Made by a program: the position numbers and the translations under genes. Below the pieces are notes generated by a model, which saw only the letters and a list, made by a program, of their open reading frames with translations, was not told the origin of the DNA and ran no database searches. Below, piece after piece: positions 23,382-33,323 of a stretch of 64,000 nt of DNA (position 1 is the stretch's first letter; each line of letters opens with the position of its first letter). The stretch is taken from assembly GCA_900315285.1 (NCBI GenBank), contig OMYO01000003.1, positions 1 through 64,000 on the forward strand, in the 5' to 3' direction. This DNA is from an uncultured Eubacteriales bacterium (GTDB taxonomy: Bacteria > Bacillota > Clostridia > Oscillospirales > Acutalibacteraceae).

Positions 23382-25898
23382 TTAGTTTTCTTCGGAGGGT
23401 TCCTCTTCCTCCTCATTCTGGTGCTCCGCCGTGGCGATAGTGATCAGCTGATCATCTTCCGCGATTCGCATGACCTTGACACCCTTTGCCGGTCGTGCCA
23501 CGCAGTTGATCTCACTGGCCTCAATACGAATCATGACACCGTTAGAAGAAATCATAATGAGGTCGTCGGAGTCACTTACCATCCGGATGGCAGCAACTTT
23601 GCCATACTTCTCGACGCGATAGTTGAGAAGACCGGAACCGCCGCGCTTTTGGACGTTGTAATTCTCCACCGAGCTTCTTCTTCCGAAGCCGGTCTCCGAT
23701 ACCGTGAGTACAGTACGGTCATTGTCTACTATATCAAAACCAATGACCTCATCATTGGCTTTTTTGAAAGTGATAGCCTTTACGCCGCGGGCCGTACGTC
23801 CGAGTGCTCTGGCGTCGGTCTCATGGAACCGGATGGCCATACCCTCTCTCGTGGCAACAATGAGTTCATTCTCGCCATTTGTGAGTTTTGTCCATGCCAG
23901 TTCGTCACCCTCATCCAAATTGATGGCGATGATGCCGCTCTTCCGGATATTTTTAAAGTCCGAGAGGGCTGTTCTCTTCAGAACGCCATGTTTTGTGACC
24001 ATGCAGACAAAGGTGTGCTCCGGGTCAGTGAGGTCGACCTGCAGCATAGAGGTAACTTTCTCGTCGGGCATTAGCTGCAGTACATTGACAATATTCATGC
24101 CCCGACTCGTTCTGCTTCCCTCCGGAATTTCATAGGCCTTCAGCCGATAAGCCCGACCGAAGTTCGTGAAGAACATGATCTCATCATGGCTTCCGCAGGT
24201 AAACATGGTCTCGGTAATGTCCTCTTCCTTCTGAGTCATGCCGTTGACACCACGCCCGCCGCGCTTCTGGATACGATAGGAGTCCGTGGTCTGGCGCTTG
24301 ATATAACCCATATTGGTAAGGGTAATGACACATTCCTCGAGAGGAATCAGGTCCTCAATATCCACCTCGCCGCTGACATTGCAGATTTCGGTGCGTCGCT
24401 CGTCGGCAAACTTGTTGCGGATTTCCGTGGCCTCATTTTTCACGATTTCAAGGATTCTCTCCTCATGGGCCAGAATATCGGTATACTCCTCAATTTTGGC
24501 ATGGAGGTCATCCAACTCATCCATGATCTTCTTGATTTCAAGACCGGCCAACTGTCCAAGACGATAGGCTACAATGGCAGATGCCTGCGGGTCATCAAAC
24601 CCATACTTGTCCATGAGGGCCTGTTTTGCCTCGGAGGATCCGCCTTTGCAGGCGCGGATTGTGGCAATGATTTCATCCACAATGTCGATGGCACGGGCGA
24701 GACCCTCTAAGATATGGGCTCTCTTCTGTGCCTTGTCCAGTTCAAACTCGGTCCGTCTCCGGATGACCTGTTCCTGGTAGCTGATATACTGCTGGAGAAT
24801 TTCCTTCAGGGTCAGGATTTTCGGCTCGCCATCCACAATGGCCAGATTGATAACACTGAAAGTGGACTGGAGCTGTGTGTACTGGAACAGCTGGTTTAGA
24901 ACGACCTGCGGGTTGGCGTCTCTCTTCAGGTCAATGGAGATGTACATGCCGTGCATGGAGGAGTAGTCGTTGATGTCCGAAATACCCTCGATTCTCTTGT
25001 CCTTGACAAGGGCGGCAATGCTCTCAATGAGACGGGCCTTATTCACATTGTAGGGAATTTCCGAGACCTTGATCTCAAAGCGCCCGTTTTTCTTCTCCAC
25101 AATTTCCGTGCGCCCGCGGACTGTTATTTTTCCGCGGCCAGTGCCATAGGCGGCACGAATTCCGGAACGGCCCATGATGATACCCGCTGTCGGGAAATCC
25201 GGGCCGGGGATATGTTCCATGAGTTCCGGCAGTTCAATATCCGGATTATCAATGACCGCGCACATGCCGTCAATGACCTCACCCAGATTGTGGGGTGGAA
25301 TATTGGTGGCCATACCGACGGCTATACCCATGGAGCCGTTGACCAGAATGTTCGGGAAGCGGGACGGCAAAACCGTGGGTTCCTTCAGACGGTCATCGTA
25401 GTTTGGCATGAAGTCCACGGTATTCTTGTCGATATCCGTGAGCATCTTCATGGCGATTTTGCTCATTTTGGACTCGGTGTAACGGTAGGCAGCCGGTGGG
25501 TCGCCGTCAATGGAACCGAAGTTTCCGTGACCGTCCACCAGGGTATAACGCATGGAGAAGTCCTGCGCAAGACGGACCATGGCATCATAGACCGATGCAT
25601 CGCCATGGGGATGATATCGACCGAGGACGGAACCTACGGTGTCTGCGCATTTACGGTAGGGTTTCTCCGGATAGAGGCTGTTCTCATACATTGTGTAGAG
25701 AATGCGGCGATGTACTGGCTTTAAGCCGTCCCGTACATCCGGAAGAGCACGCTCCACGATTACAGACATGGAGTAGTCCAGAAATGACTTGCGCATCTCT
25801 TTATCGAGGTCCACAGGAATAATTTTCTGCGTCTTCAAATTTTCACGGAACTCAGCCTCTTTCTGTTTCTGCTGTTCCGAGCTCATTTTTTTCGGCAT
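23382..25898 (-). CDS. gyrA: DNA gyrase subunit A
   Basis: This 838-residue type IIA topoisomerase subunit cuts and rejoins DNA for negative supercoiling. The catalytic Tyr lies in AAYRYTE. The GyrA box QKRGGRG distinguishes gyrase from topoisomerase IV. The C-terminus is acidic ([11 protein letters not shown]). In the quinolone-resistance region the sequence is [10 protein letters not shown], so the position equal to E. coli Ser83 is Ala, followed by Ser and with Asp at the 87 equivalent. Ala here is usual in some bacteria with lower fluoroquinolone sensitivity. It follows gyrB by 14 bases. Confidence 0.98.
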   Translation of the reverse strand: MPKKMSSEQQKQKEAEFRENLKTQKIIPVDLDKEMRKSFLDYSMSVIVERALPDVRDGLKPVHRRILYTMYENSLYPEKPYRKCADTVGSVLGRYHPHGDASVYDAMVRLAQDFSMRYTLVDGHGNFGSIDGDPPAAYRYTESKMSKIAMKMLTDIDKNTVDFMPNYDDRLKEPTVLPSRFPNILVNGSMGIAVGMATNIPPHNLGEVIDGMCAVIDNPDIELPELMEHIPGPDFPTAGIIMGRSGIRAAYGTGRGKITVRGRTEIVEKKNGRFEIKVSEIPYNVNKARLIESIAALVKDKRIEGISDINDYSSMHGMYISIDLKRDANPQVVLNQLFQYTQLQSTFSVINLAIVDGEPKILTLKEILQQYISYQEQVIRRRTEFELDKAQKRAHILEGLARAIDIVDEIIATIRACKGGSSEAKQALMDKYGFDDPQASAIVAYRLGQLAGLEIKKIMDELDDLHAKIEEYTDILAHEERILEIVKNEATEIRNKFADERRTEICNVSGEVDIEDLIPLEECVITLTNMGYIKRQTTDSYRIQKRGGRGVNGMTQKEEDITETMFTCGSHDEIMFFTNFGRAYRLKAYEIPEGSRTSRGMNIVNVLQLMPDEKVTSMLQVDLTDPEHTFVCMVTKHGVLKRTALSDFKNIRKSGIIAINLDEGDELAWTKLTNGENELIVATREGMAIRFHETDARALGRTARGVKAITFKKANDEVIGFDIVDNDRTVLTVSETGFGRRSSVENYNVQKRGGSGLLNYRVEKYGKVAAIRMVSDSDDLIMISSNGVMIRIEASEINCVARPAKGVKVMRIAEDDQLITIATAEHQNEEEEEPSEEN

Positions 25899-25912
25899 AA
25901 ATATTTCCTTCC

Positions 25913-27994
25913 TCAGATATCAAGATTCTGAACGTATTTTGCGTTCTGCTGGATGAAGTCCCGACGGGGCTCGACTTTGTCGCCCATCAGGATGGAGAAT
26001 GTCTCATCGGCCTCCATGGCATCTTCCATGTCGACCTTCAGCATGATGCGGGTCTTTGGATCCATGGTGGTCTCCCAGAGCTGGACCGGGTCCATCTCAC
26101 CGAGACCTTTGTAGCGCTGAATATCACAGTTGCCGCCCAATTCCTCTATTTTCTGGTCCCGTTCCTCGTCGGAATAGGCGTAAGCAGATTTTTTGCCTTT
26201 CGACAATTTATAGAGTGGCGGCTGGGCAATATAGACATGACCCTGCTCAATGAGGGGTCTCATATAGCGGAAGAAGAATGTGAGCAAAAGGGTTCTAATA
26301 TGGGCACCGTCGACATCGGCATCCGCCATAAGGATAATCTTGTTGTAGCGGAGTTTGGAGATATCGAAGTCCTCACCAATTCCGGTACCGAGTGCCGTGA
26401 CAATGGGCGTCAGCTTGTCATTTCCAATGACCTTATCAAGCCTTGCCTTTTCCACGTTCAGCATTTTGCCCCAGAGAGGAAGGATAGCCTGATACTGGCG
26501 TTCTCTTCCCTCCTTGGCGGAACCGCCGGCGGAGTCTCCCTCGACGATATAGAGTTCTGTCAGCTCATTGCCCTTGTCCAGGCAGTCTGCCAGTTTACCC
26601 GGGAGTGAATTTCCCTCGAGGGCTGTCTTTCTGCGCGCAAGGTCGCGGGCCTTCCGGGCTGCGTCACGAACTCGGGAAGCCTCCAGCGCTTTATTGAAAA
26701 TGGCACGGGCAACCGCGGGATGCTCCTCGAAGTAGGTCATGAGTTTCTCATAGACCGTCTTGGAGACCAGCGGGGTAATGTCGGTATTTCCGAGCTTGCC
26801 CTTTGTCTGACCCTCAAACTGGGCATCTGTCAGCTTAACGCTGATGACTGCGACAAGACCCTCACGGACATCCTCACCGGAGAGGTTTTTGTCATTGTCC
26901 TTGAGGATGCCATATTTTCGACCATACTCATTGAATACCCTTGTGAGAGCCAGTTTAAAACCTGTCTCGTGAGTACCGCCGTCTATGGTGCGTACATTGT
27001 TGGCAAAGCTCAGGATGATATCTTTATATCCGTCATTATAGGCAAGGGCAATATCTACCTCACGGTCTGACTTGACCGCATTGAAGGCGATGATGTCCTC
27101 GTGAATGGGGGTAAATCCTCTCTTTTTATTGACATAATCTACAAAAGAGGTAATTCCTCCCTCATAGCAGTATGTTTCCTGCTGCTCTTTTCCGGTTCGC
27201 TTATCCGTCAGGGTAATTCTCAGACCAGCATTCAGGAAAGCCTGCTCCCGCAGACGTCTCTGGAGTGTCTCAAAATCATATACCGTGGTCTCCTGAAAGA
27301 TATCCGGATTGGGTTTAAAGCGGATGAGGGTTCCAGTTGCCTCGGTATCTCCAATCTGTTTGAGATCCGCCACTGGCTTTCCCATCTCAAAACGCTGGAA
27401 ATAGCGGTGTCCGTTCTGGCAGACCTCCACTTCAAGCCAGGTTGAGAGGGCGTTTACAACAGAGGAACCAACACCGTGGAGTCCACCGGAAACCTTATAT
27501 CCATTTCCGCCAAACTTACCGCCGGCATGGAGTACCGTCAGTACCACGGTTACCGTGGACATGCCCATCTTCTCATTGATTCCAACCGGAATACCACGGC
27601 CGTTATCCTGGACCTCAATGATGTCTCCGTCCAGAATGTTGACTTCAATGTGGGTGCAATAACCGGCCAGAGCCTCATCAATAGAGTTGTCTACAATTTC
27701 ATAGACGAGATGGTGGAGACCATTGGGACCGGTCGTACCGATATACATGCCCGGGCGTTTGCGTACCGCCTCAAGCCCCTCCAGAACCTGGATGGAATTG
27801 GCATCATAGTTTTCTGTAACAGAGGTGTCCATTTCCTGGACATCGTCAAAGTCACCAATCTTTTCGACGGCTTCTTCGACCTTCTCCTCCAGTTTTTCCA
27901 CAGCGGCCTCCTCGGCTGTAATTTCCGGGGTCTCCTCCGCTGTATTCTCCTCGTTTTCTACGATTGCTTCCGGATCGGAATATTTCATATCCAA
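25913..27994 (-). CDS. gyrB: DNA gyrase subunit B with acidic N-terminal extension
   Basis: The ATPase and TOPRIM subunit of gyrase. The GHKL ATPase begins [20 protein letters not shown], but only after about 60 residues, where typical GyrB has fewer than 10. The extra segment is very acidic ([20 protein letters not shown], then more Glu). TOPRIM motif [10 protein letters not shown] and DADVDGAHI are present. The best start is TTG 27994 with GGAGGT at 8 bases; ATG 27988 is possible but 14 bases away. Length 693, larger than usual by the extension. It lies between remB and gyrA in the origin cluster. Confidence 0.97.
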   Translation of the reverse strand: MDMKYSDPEAIVENEENTAEETPEITAEEAAVEKLEEKVEEAVEKIGDFDDVQEMDTSVTENYDANSIQVLEGLEAVRKRPGMYIGTTGPNGLHHLVYEIVDNSIDEALAGYCTHIEVNILDGDIIEVQDNGRGIPVGINEKMGMSTVTVVLTVLHAGGKFGGNGYKVSGGLHGVGSSVVNALSTWLEVEVCQNGHRYFQRFEMGKPVADLKQIGDTEATGTLIRFKPNPDIFQETTVYDFETLQRRLREQAFLNAGLRITLTDKRTGKEQQETYCYEGGITSFVDYVNKKRGFTPIHEDIIAFNAVKSDREVDIALAYNDGYKDIILSFANNVRTIDGGTHETGFKLALTRVFNEYGRKYGILKDNDKNLSGEDVREGLVAVISVKLTDAQFEGQTKGKLGNTDITPLVSKTVYEKLMTYFEEHPAVARAIFNKALEASRVRDAARKARDLARRKTALEGNSLPGKLADCLDKGNELTELYIVEGDSAGGSAKEGRERQYQAILPLWGKMLNVEKARLDKVIGNDKLTPIVTALGTGIGEDFDISKLRYNKIILMADADVDGAHIRTLLLTFFFRYMRPLIEQGHVYIAQPPLYKLSKGKKSAYAYSDEERDQKIEELGGNCDIQRYKGLGEMDPVQLWETTMDPKTRIMLKVDMEDAMEADETFSILMGDKVEPRRDFIQQNAKYVQNLDI

Positions 27995-28025
27995 AAGACG
28001 ATACCTCCAAAACAAGTTATTACCA

Positions 28026-28295
28026 TCAGGCGCCGGTGAAGCCGCCTGTTTCGAGTCGTTTCAAAAGAGTGGAACAGGAGAGCTGGGAGAGATAAAATTT
28101 TTCCTCCCCCTTGTCGTCAAGGCAAACGACAAATGACTTTGGAAGTTCCATGGACACGTTGACAACGCATCCGCTCTTTTCGGCGTTTTTGAGACAATCC
28201 CTGGTACTCTTGGAGACTGTGGTATTGTCAAGATCAAAAATTCCCAGAATGCTGTCCGTCGGAATGACAGTCAGCTGCCCTAAGTGGAGGAACAT
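28026..28295 (-). CDS. remB: Extracellular matrix regulator RemB (YaaB)
   Basis: This 89-residue protein starts MFLHLGQ at 28295; the in-frame ATG 28301 overlaps the AGGAGG and is rejected. It contains [20 protein letters not shown] and ELPKSFVVC, as in B. subtilis RemB, a DUF370 relative that influences biofilm matrix genes. Position between recF and gyrB is the same as in Bacillus. The start lies inside the end of recF (16-base overlap). Confidence 0.9.
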   Translation of the reverse strand: MFLHLGQLTVIPTDSILGIFDLDNTTVSKSTRDCLKNAEKSGCVVNVSMELPKSFVVCLDDKGEEKFYLSQLSCSTLLKRLETGGFTGA

Positions 28296-29389
28296 AGGCA
28301 TCCTCCTTTTATTTCAAAGAGATTTCCCTTTTCGGACTGCTTAGACAGCAGAATTCCAGATGGCTCACAGCAAGTCAGAAAAACCTGCCATCCCTCAATA
28401 TGATTTAGGATATAGTCCTGCCGGCTGCTGTCCAGCTCGCTCATGACATCATCCAGCAAAACAACTGGCTGTTTGCCAGTTATCTGCCGGATAACAGCGG
28501 CCTCTGCCATTTTCATGGAGAGTGCACAGGAGCGCTGCTGTCCTTGAGATCCAAAGTTTTTTACAGAGAGTCCATTCAGAGTGATTTGGATATCATCTCT
28601 ATGAGGACCCACAGTGGAAAATCCTGCAAGAATATCCTCTTCTCTGTGTTCCTGTAAGGTTCGAATGATAGGTTCTCTCCACTGGGAGGCATCATTTCCC
28701 TCCAGAGGAAAACCCGTTATATAGCTGGCCTCTATCTGCTCTCTTCCACTGGAAATTCCAGAGTAGAAGTTTTGCAGGTGCGGCATAAGCTGTTCCAAAT
28801 ATTTTCTTCTCTCTCGAATGAGATAGGCACTGAGGGAGGCAAAGGTCTCGTCCCAGATGTCCAGCGTCTCCAAAAGTTCACTGTGATATTTCAAGTCTTT
28901 CAGCAAGGTATTCCTCTGCTGGAGGATTTTATGAAATTGCATGAGACGGTTGGCATAACCCGGTCGCAATTCAGAGAGTGCCTGATTTACAAATTTTCTC
29001 CGCTCTCCGGGACCCCCTTTTATGAGTTCCAGATGATTGGGAGAAAATACTGTTCCGAGAAACTCCCCCACCATGGAGGAGGCAGAGGGCTTTTTCACCC
29101 CTCCCAGAACAAGACTCTTTTTATCCTGAATGGTGATTTCCGCCTGCTGTTCCCGGACATCATTAAAATATTCCATAGTGAGAACAGAGCGTTCTTCGCC
29201 AAAACGGATGAGATTTTTTTCCCGGGTATTGCGAAAGGAACGCATACCCGTAAAGAGCCAGATGGCCTCAAGAAGATTGGTCTTTCCCTGAGCATTCTCC
29301 CCGAAGATCACATTGACACCCTCGGAGGGCTCAAATTCCATGGCCTCTATATTTCGGAAGTCCCGGATTTGGAGGGACTTAACTTTCAT
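28280..29389 (-). CDS. recF: DNA replication and repair protein RecF
   Basis: This 369-residue SMC-like ATPase loads RecA at gaps. Walker A GENAQGKT is at about 30-37, a signature GSQGQQRSCALSMKMAE stretch lies near 285-300, and Walker B LLDDVMSELD follows. It overlaps yaaA by 4 bases (ATGA). Standard length. Confidence 0.97.
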   Translation of the reverse strand: MKVKSLQIRDFRNIEAMEFEPSEGVNVIFGENAQGKTNLLEAIWLFTGMRSFRNTREKNLIRFGEERSVLTMEYFNDVREQQAEITIQDKKSLVLGGVKKPSASSMVGEFLGTVFSPNHLELIKGGPGERRKFVNQALSELRPGYANRLMQFHKILQQRNTLLKDLKYHSELLETLDIWDETFASLSAYLIRERRKYLEQLMPHLQNFYSGISSGREQIEASYITGFPLEGNDASQWREPIIRTLQEHREEDILAGFSTVGPHRDDIQITLNGLSVKNFGSQGQQRSCALSMKMAEAAVIRQITGKQPVVLLDDVMSELDSSRQDYILNHIEGWQVFLTCCEPSGILLSKQSEKGNLFEIKGGCLCSST

Positions 29390-29607
29390 TCTCTGACAAC
29401 CTCAAATTCTGATCCGGAGATGGAAAACGTGTCGCCGGGCTTAAGCTTTTTTCCACGGTGGATACAGGGTTCTCCGTTAACAAGTACATTGCCCTCCTGA
29501 ATGAGAATTTTTGCCTCTCCTCCAGAATAAGCAACTCCGCTCAATTTGAGCGCACTGTCAAGACGGATATACTCTGTAGTAATAGGAAGTGGATTTTTTT
29601 CCGCCAT
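29386..29607 (-). CDS. yaaA: S4-domain RNA-binding protein YaaA
   Basis: From ATG 29607 (GTGGAG site, 1 base after the dnaN stop) the protein has 73 residues. It is a single S4 fold: RLDSALKLSGVAYSGGEAK, then VLVNGEPCIHRGKKLKPGD. The family sits between dnaN and recF in most Firmicutes and has been linked to ribosome assembly. A longer in-frame start at 29700 lies inside dnaN and is rejected. Confidence 0.92.
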   Translation of the reverse strand: MAEKNPLPITTEYIRLDSALKLSGVAYSGGEAKILIQEGNVLVNGEPCIHRGKKLKPGDTFSISGSEFEVVRE

Positions 29608-29608
29608 A

Positions 29609-30715
29609 TCAGTGTTCTCCACGAAGGCGTACCGGAAGAATGAGATACAGGAATTTTTCACCCTCCATGGGTACGACGGTAATGGGAGAGAGTGCTCCAT
29701 TGAGAGAAACTTTTACGGTCTCACAGCTGCAGGCACGGAACGCATCCAGAAGAAAACGGTTATTAAAACCAATTTCTACACGATTTCCCTCTATTTTTGC
29801 CGGAATGCGGTCCTCCGCTGTACCGAGAGAAGTTGAGGAGGAAATCTTGATATTGTTGTCCTCAAATACACAGCGGAGCGGGCTCTTCAGCCGATCCGTG
29901 ATAAGAAGAGATGTTCTCTCAATGCTGTGGATAAAATTCTCCACGTCAACTTCCACAGTGGTGGAAGAGGATTTTGGAATGGCCGCGCTGTAGTCGAGAA
30001 ATTCACCGTCAAGAAGACGGGAAATAATGGTGTAAGAGCCAATTTCAAAAATGATATGTCTCTTGGCAACATTCATGGCAGCAACTTCACTGCTGTCCAG
30101 AAGCTTGCTGACTTCGTTCAGCGTCTTGGAGGGAACCACAAAGTGGAAAGGCTCTTCATCATATTTGATGGATTCCGTTCGAATGGCCATACGGAAACCA
30201 TCTACGGCAACCAGACGGAGTTCGCCGGGATTGATTTCAAATTTGATGCCATTATGGATCATCTTTGTGTCGTTGGTGGAGACAGCAAAAATGGTCTCCC
30301 GGATCATATCATTCAGAAGGTCACTGTCAATGATGACCGGGCGGGAGTCGTTGACCGTTGGAAGTTCCGGGTATTCATCTGCTGCAATGCCAATGAGCTT
30401 ATACTCTGCATCACCGCAGCGGATGCGGCAGGCCTGTCTGGAGTCTGCCTCAATGGTGACAGTCTCTGCCGGGAGACGGCGAAGGATATCACAGAGGATT
30501 TTTGCGTTGAGTACAATGCTGCCCTCTTCTTCCACATTGATGTCCAGAGTCGTCATGATACCGACTTCCAGATCATAACCGGTGAGCTGGAGCTTTCCGT
30601 CCTCAGCGCGGAGCAAAATTCCCTCAATGGCCGGTATTGTGGTCTTTGTGGTGACAACACGCTGTACATTTTGGCATGCCTCACTCAGCAGCTGAGTATT
30701 GCAGCGAATCTTCAT
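29609..30715 (-). CDS. dnaN: DNA polymerase III beta subunit (sliding clamp)
   Basis: From ATG 30715 (AAGGAGGACATATCC) the protein has 368 residues. It has three clamp domains, opening MKIRCNTQLLSEACQNVQRV and ending LYLILPVRLRGEH, with the conserved FLYLILPVR C-terminal motif. It forms the ring that holds polymerase on DNA. A start at 30733 is open but lies too close to the AGGAGG. It is transcribed with dnaA's strand after a 237-base gap. Confidence 0.98.
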   Translation of the reverse strand: MKIRCNTQLLSEACQNVQRVVTTKTTIPAIEGILLRAEDGKLQLTGYDLEVGIMTTLDINVEEEGSIVLNAKILCDILRRLPAETVTIEADSRQACRIRCGDAEYKLIGIAADEYPELPTVNDSRPVIIDSDLLNDMIRETIFAVSTNDTKMIHNGIKFEINPGELRLVAVDGFRMAIRTESIKYDEEPFHFVVPSKTLNEVSKLLDSSEVAAMNVAKRHIIFEIGSYTIISRLLDGEFLDYSAAIPKSSSTTVEVDVENFIHSIERTSLLITDRLKSPLRCVFEDNNIKISSSTSLGTAEDRIPAKIEGNRVEIGFNNRFLLDAFRACSCETVKVSLNGALSPITVVPMEGEKFLYLILPVRLRGEH

Positions 30716-30952
30716 GGATATGTCCTCCTTCAAAACCTTACGTATTTAAAAAAGATAAGTATTAATTTTTAGTAATATTAGTAGAGGCGGTGGAATTTTC
30801 GGAAAATCCTGTTTTTTCGCATTCTGTTGCGAAGAATCTTTTTTGTGAGCTATCCGAAATGTTTCTTCCAAAACAGCGGATAGTTTTTGGAAAACTTTTC
30901 CGCTGTGAAATACGTGGAATGTTCACTGTTAATTGTCAGTGGAAAAGTGAAT
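30716..30952. other. dnaA-dnaN intergenic region, candidate oriC part
   Basis: This gene-free 237-base AT-rich stretch has several interleaved inverted repeats: CTATCCG with CGGATAG, ACAGCGG with CCGCTGT, TTCCAAAA with TTTTGGAA, and TTCGCA with TGCGAA. On the minus strand there are degenerate TTTTCC(A/G)-type 9-mers, for example TTTTCCACT. I see no exact TTATCCACA. Location between dnaA and dnaN is a common oriC site in Firmicutes. The call rests on context. Confidence 0.55.
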
Positions 30953-32293
30953 TTAGAAGTTCTGGTTTTCCTCGTTGATATTGTTGATAATTCCCTGAAT
31001 GGTGGATTTTACTGAGGCATTGGTCCTCATGTCCTTCTCAGCCTGCTCAATGTTGTAGATGACTGTGGAGTGATGTTTATTGCCAAACGCCTCTCCAATT
31101 TTCTCCATGGAGAGATTTGTGATCTGCCTTACAATGTACATGGCAGCCTGTCTTGCCTTGGAAATATTGGCGTTTCTCTTTGTGGATGTGATGTCCTCTA
31201 CAGAAATGCCGTAAGTGCGGGCGACCTCATTCAATATCTTGTCAATGGTGACCGGAACCGGTTCATTGTCGCTTAAGATATCCTTTATGGCCTTCTGGGC
31301 CATGGCGATGGACGGCTTTTGTCCGCTAATGGTATAGTAGGCGTTGATTTTCTTCACCGTACCCTCAAGCTGCCGTACGTTGCTCTTCAATTTTTCGGCG
31401 ATGTACTGGACGACCTCATCGGACAGTTCCAGGTTATAATATTCCGCTTTTCTCCGGATGATGGCCATTCTGGTCTCAAAGTCCGGCGGCTGGATGTCTG
31501 CGAGAAGTCCCCACTCAAAGCGGGTCTTGATTCGTTCCTCCAGAAGCGGAATTTCTTTTGGAGGCCGGTCGGATGTGAGAACGATCTGTTTACTGTCATT
31601 GACCAGGGCGTTGAACGTGTGGAAGAACTCCTCCTGGGTCTGGGTCTTACCGCCGATGAATTGGATGTCGTCCATGAGAAGGACGTCGACGGTTCTATAC
31701 TTATCGTGGAACTGCTGCATGGTCTTTTTTTCAATGGACTTGATGAGTTCATTGGTGAAGTCCTCGCCGCAGGTGTAGATGATTTTTGCGTCCGGATTGT
31801 CCTTTTTGATTTCACCGCAGATAGCGTTTAGGAGATGGGTCTTTCCAAGACCGGAATTTCCATAGATGAACAGCGGGTTATAGGCTTTTCCCGGAGTGGA
31901 TGCAACGGCCAGAGCTGCTGCATGGGAAAATTTGTTAGAGGAGCCCACAACAAAGGTGTCGAATGTGAGCTCCGGATTTCCGGAGTAAGTACCAGAATCC
32001 TCTTTAACCTGCTCTGAGACGGTCTGTCCGGGTGCCGGAGTCTCATTGTCGGCAGTGATATCAATCTCAATGGGAAAGCCGAGAATAGCCTCAAAGGCCT
32101 CCGTAAGAAGGTCCATGAATTTATTCCGGACAATATTGGATTTGAAAGACGTTGTAGAGAGGACGACCCGGTTCTCCTCAAAGGAGACCAGGTTCAACGG
32201 CTCTATCCAGAGGGAATAGATTGTGTTCGTCTCTTTGTCTTTGCAGTACTCTTTGACCAGGTTCCAGATGTCGGTGTAGGAATCCATTTCCAA
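30953..32293 (-). CDS. dnaA: Chromosomal replication initiator DnaA
   Basis: This 446-residue initiator has an N-terminal interaction domain, a variable linker (about 82-108), an AAA+ core with Walker A GNSGLGKT at 145-152 and Walker B LLMDDIQF, and the C-terminal DnaA-box binding helix-turn-helix with GNKHHSTVIYN. TTG 32293 lies 7 bases after GGAGAG and is preferred over ATG 32287 (13 bases). It is divergent from rpmH, the usual arrangement at the origin. Confidence 0.98.
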   Translation of the reverse strand: MEMDSYTDIWNLVKEYCKDKETNTIYSLWIEPLNLVSFEENRVVLSTTSFKSNIVRNKFMDLLTEAFEAILGFPIEIDITADNETPAPGQTVSEQVKEDSGTYSGNPELTFDTFVVGSSNKFSHAAALAVASTPGKAYNPLFIYGNSGLGKTHLLNAICGEIKKDNPDAKIIYTCGEDFTNELIKSIEKKTMQQFHDKYRTVDVLLMDDIQFIGGKTQTQEEFFHTFNALVNDSKQIVLTSDRPPKEIPLLEERIKTRFEWGLLADIQPPDFETRMAIIRRKAEYYNLELSDEVVQYIAEKLKSNVRQLEGTVKKINAYYTISGQKPSIAMAQKAIKDILSDNEPVPVTIDKILNEVARTYGISVEDITSTKRNANISKARQAAMYIVRQITNLSMEKIGEAFGNKHHSTVIYNIEQAEKDMRTNASVKSTIQGIINNINEENQNF

Positions 32294-32500
32294 ATATGTT
32301 CTCTCCTGTCATTTTTTGCAGCAATTCGTTTCTATTATATATTACATAATATATATACATATTTATTTGCAATTTGTAACTTATAAATTTTATCATACTC
32401 ATGGTCCTTTTTCAACGCATGTCGAGGGCCATCCAGAGGAGGAAAGGGCAGTATATCGCCAAGCAACGCCAAGTAGCGTTCAAAATTTTTTCTTCAAGGA
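32294..32500. other. dnaA-rpmH divergent intergenic region, candidate DNA-unwinding part of oriC
   Basis: The part 32330-32400 is almost pure A/T with alternating TATA stretches, suited to strand opening and to a dnaA promoter (TATAAT at about 32332-32337 on the minus strand, without a convincing -35). The part 32405-32500 is more mixed. No exact DnaA box TTATCCACA was found by eye in either strand. No gene is evident. Confidence 0.5.
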
Positions 32501-32530
32501 TTGACACGGTGGAAATTATTAGTATATAAT
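32501..32530 (+). promoter_or_regulatory. Strong sigma-A type promoter of rpmH operon
   Basis: TTGACA at 32501-32506, an 18-base spacer, TATAAT at 32525-32530; both hexamers are perfect. It drives rpmH-rnpA-yidD-yidC. Confidence 0.9.
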
Positions 32531-32582
32531 ATCGTCCTACAAAGTCTAATTTGTATAAATTAACAGTGGAGGAGGCAGCGTC

Positions 32583-32717
32583 ATGAAGAGAACTTATCAG
32601 CCGAAGAAGCGTCATAGAGCAAAAGAGCACGGCTTCAGAAAAAGAATGTCCACCAGCAACGGCCGCAAAGTGCTTGCCCGCCGTAGAGCAAGAGGCAGAA
32701 AGAAACTGTCTGCCTGA
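32583..32717 (+). CDS. rpmH: 50S ribosomal protein L34
   Basis: This 44-residue very basic protein reads [20 protein letters not shown], then [20 protein letters not shown] and KLSA. It is a complete match to the L34 pattern. GGAGGAGG lies before ATG 32583. Its stop overlaps the rnpA start (TGATG), so the two are coupled. Confidence 0.98.
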   Translation: MKRTYQPKKRHRAKEHGFRKRMSTSNGRKVLARRRARGRKKLSA

Positions 32718-33085
32718 TGGCCAATTCCAATTCTGTAACTGTTTTAAATCGTAACACAGACTTTCGAAGACTTTATCGCAGAGGGTCTTCCTATGCAAAT
32801 CCTGCACTGGTTATTTATTTTTTAAAGAACCGTGCGGGAATTTGTCGTATAGGAATAACTTCCAGCAAAAGAATCGGCAATGCGGTACAGCGCAATAAAT
32901 CGCGGAGACTCATTCGAGCCGCCTTTCGTGAGGTCTATTCGGAGTATGAAGAATATCTTCAGGGTTACGACTTCATCTTTGTGGCCAGGGTACGCACCCG
33001 CTACAAAAAAAGCACGGAACTTGCTGAAATCATGCTTCGTCAGCTGAAAAAAGCCGGTATTATTCCGAGGGAATCGGTTTCATGA
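32717..33085 (+). CDS. rnpA: Ribonuclease P protein component
   Basis: This 122-residue basic protein contains the RNase P signature around RIGITSSKRIGNAVQRNKSR and RLIRAAFRE. It supports the catalytic RNA in maturing tRNA 5' ends. The start ATG overlaps the rpmH stop by one base. Confidence 0.97.
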   Translation: MANSNSVTVLNRNTDFRRLYRRGSSYANPALVIYFLKNRAGICRIGITSSKRIGNAVQRNKSRRLIRAAFREVYSEYEEYLQGYDFIFVARVRTRYKKSTELAEIMLRQLKKAGIIPRESVS

Positions 33086-33309
33086 AGCAAATACTCATTG
33101 CACTTATTCAGTTTTACAGAAAACATATTTCACCGCACAAACCGCCAACCTGCAAGTTTTATCCGACTTGCTCCCAGTTCGGTCTCACAGCCATCTCGCG
33201 GTTTGGTGCTTTTAAGGGGTCTCTGCTGACCATTTGGCGTATCATTCGCTGCAGCCCCCTTACAAACGGTGGGTATGATCCTGTTCCGGAAATAAAAGAA
33301 TACTACTGA
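33082..33309 (+). CDS. yidD: Membrane protein insertion efficiency factor YidD
   Basis: This 75-residue protein contains YRKHISPHKPPTCKFYPTCS and RIIRCSPLTNGGYDPVP, hallmarks of the YidD family with its conserved cysteines. It aids YidC-dependent membrane insertion. It overlaps rnpA by 4 bases (ATGA). Confidence 0.96.
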   Translation: MKQILIALIQFYRKHISPHKPPTCKFYPTCSQFGLTAISRFGAFKGSLLTIWRIIRCSPLTNGGYDPVPEIKEYY

Positions 33310-33323
33310 CGGAGGATCCCCAG

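Noticed and set aside
30810..30860. Hairpin TTCGCA-TTCTGT-TGCGAA with a T-run as a transcription terminator
   Set aside because: It points along the plus strand where no gene is being transcribed; it is more likely part of the repeat-rich origin region.
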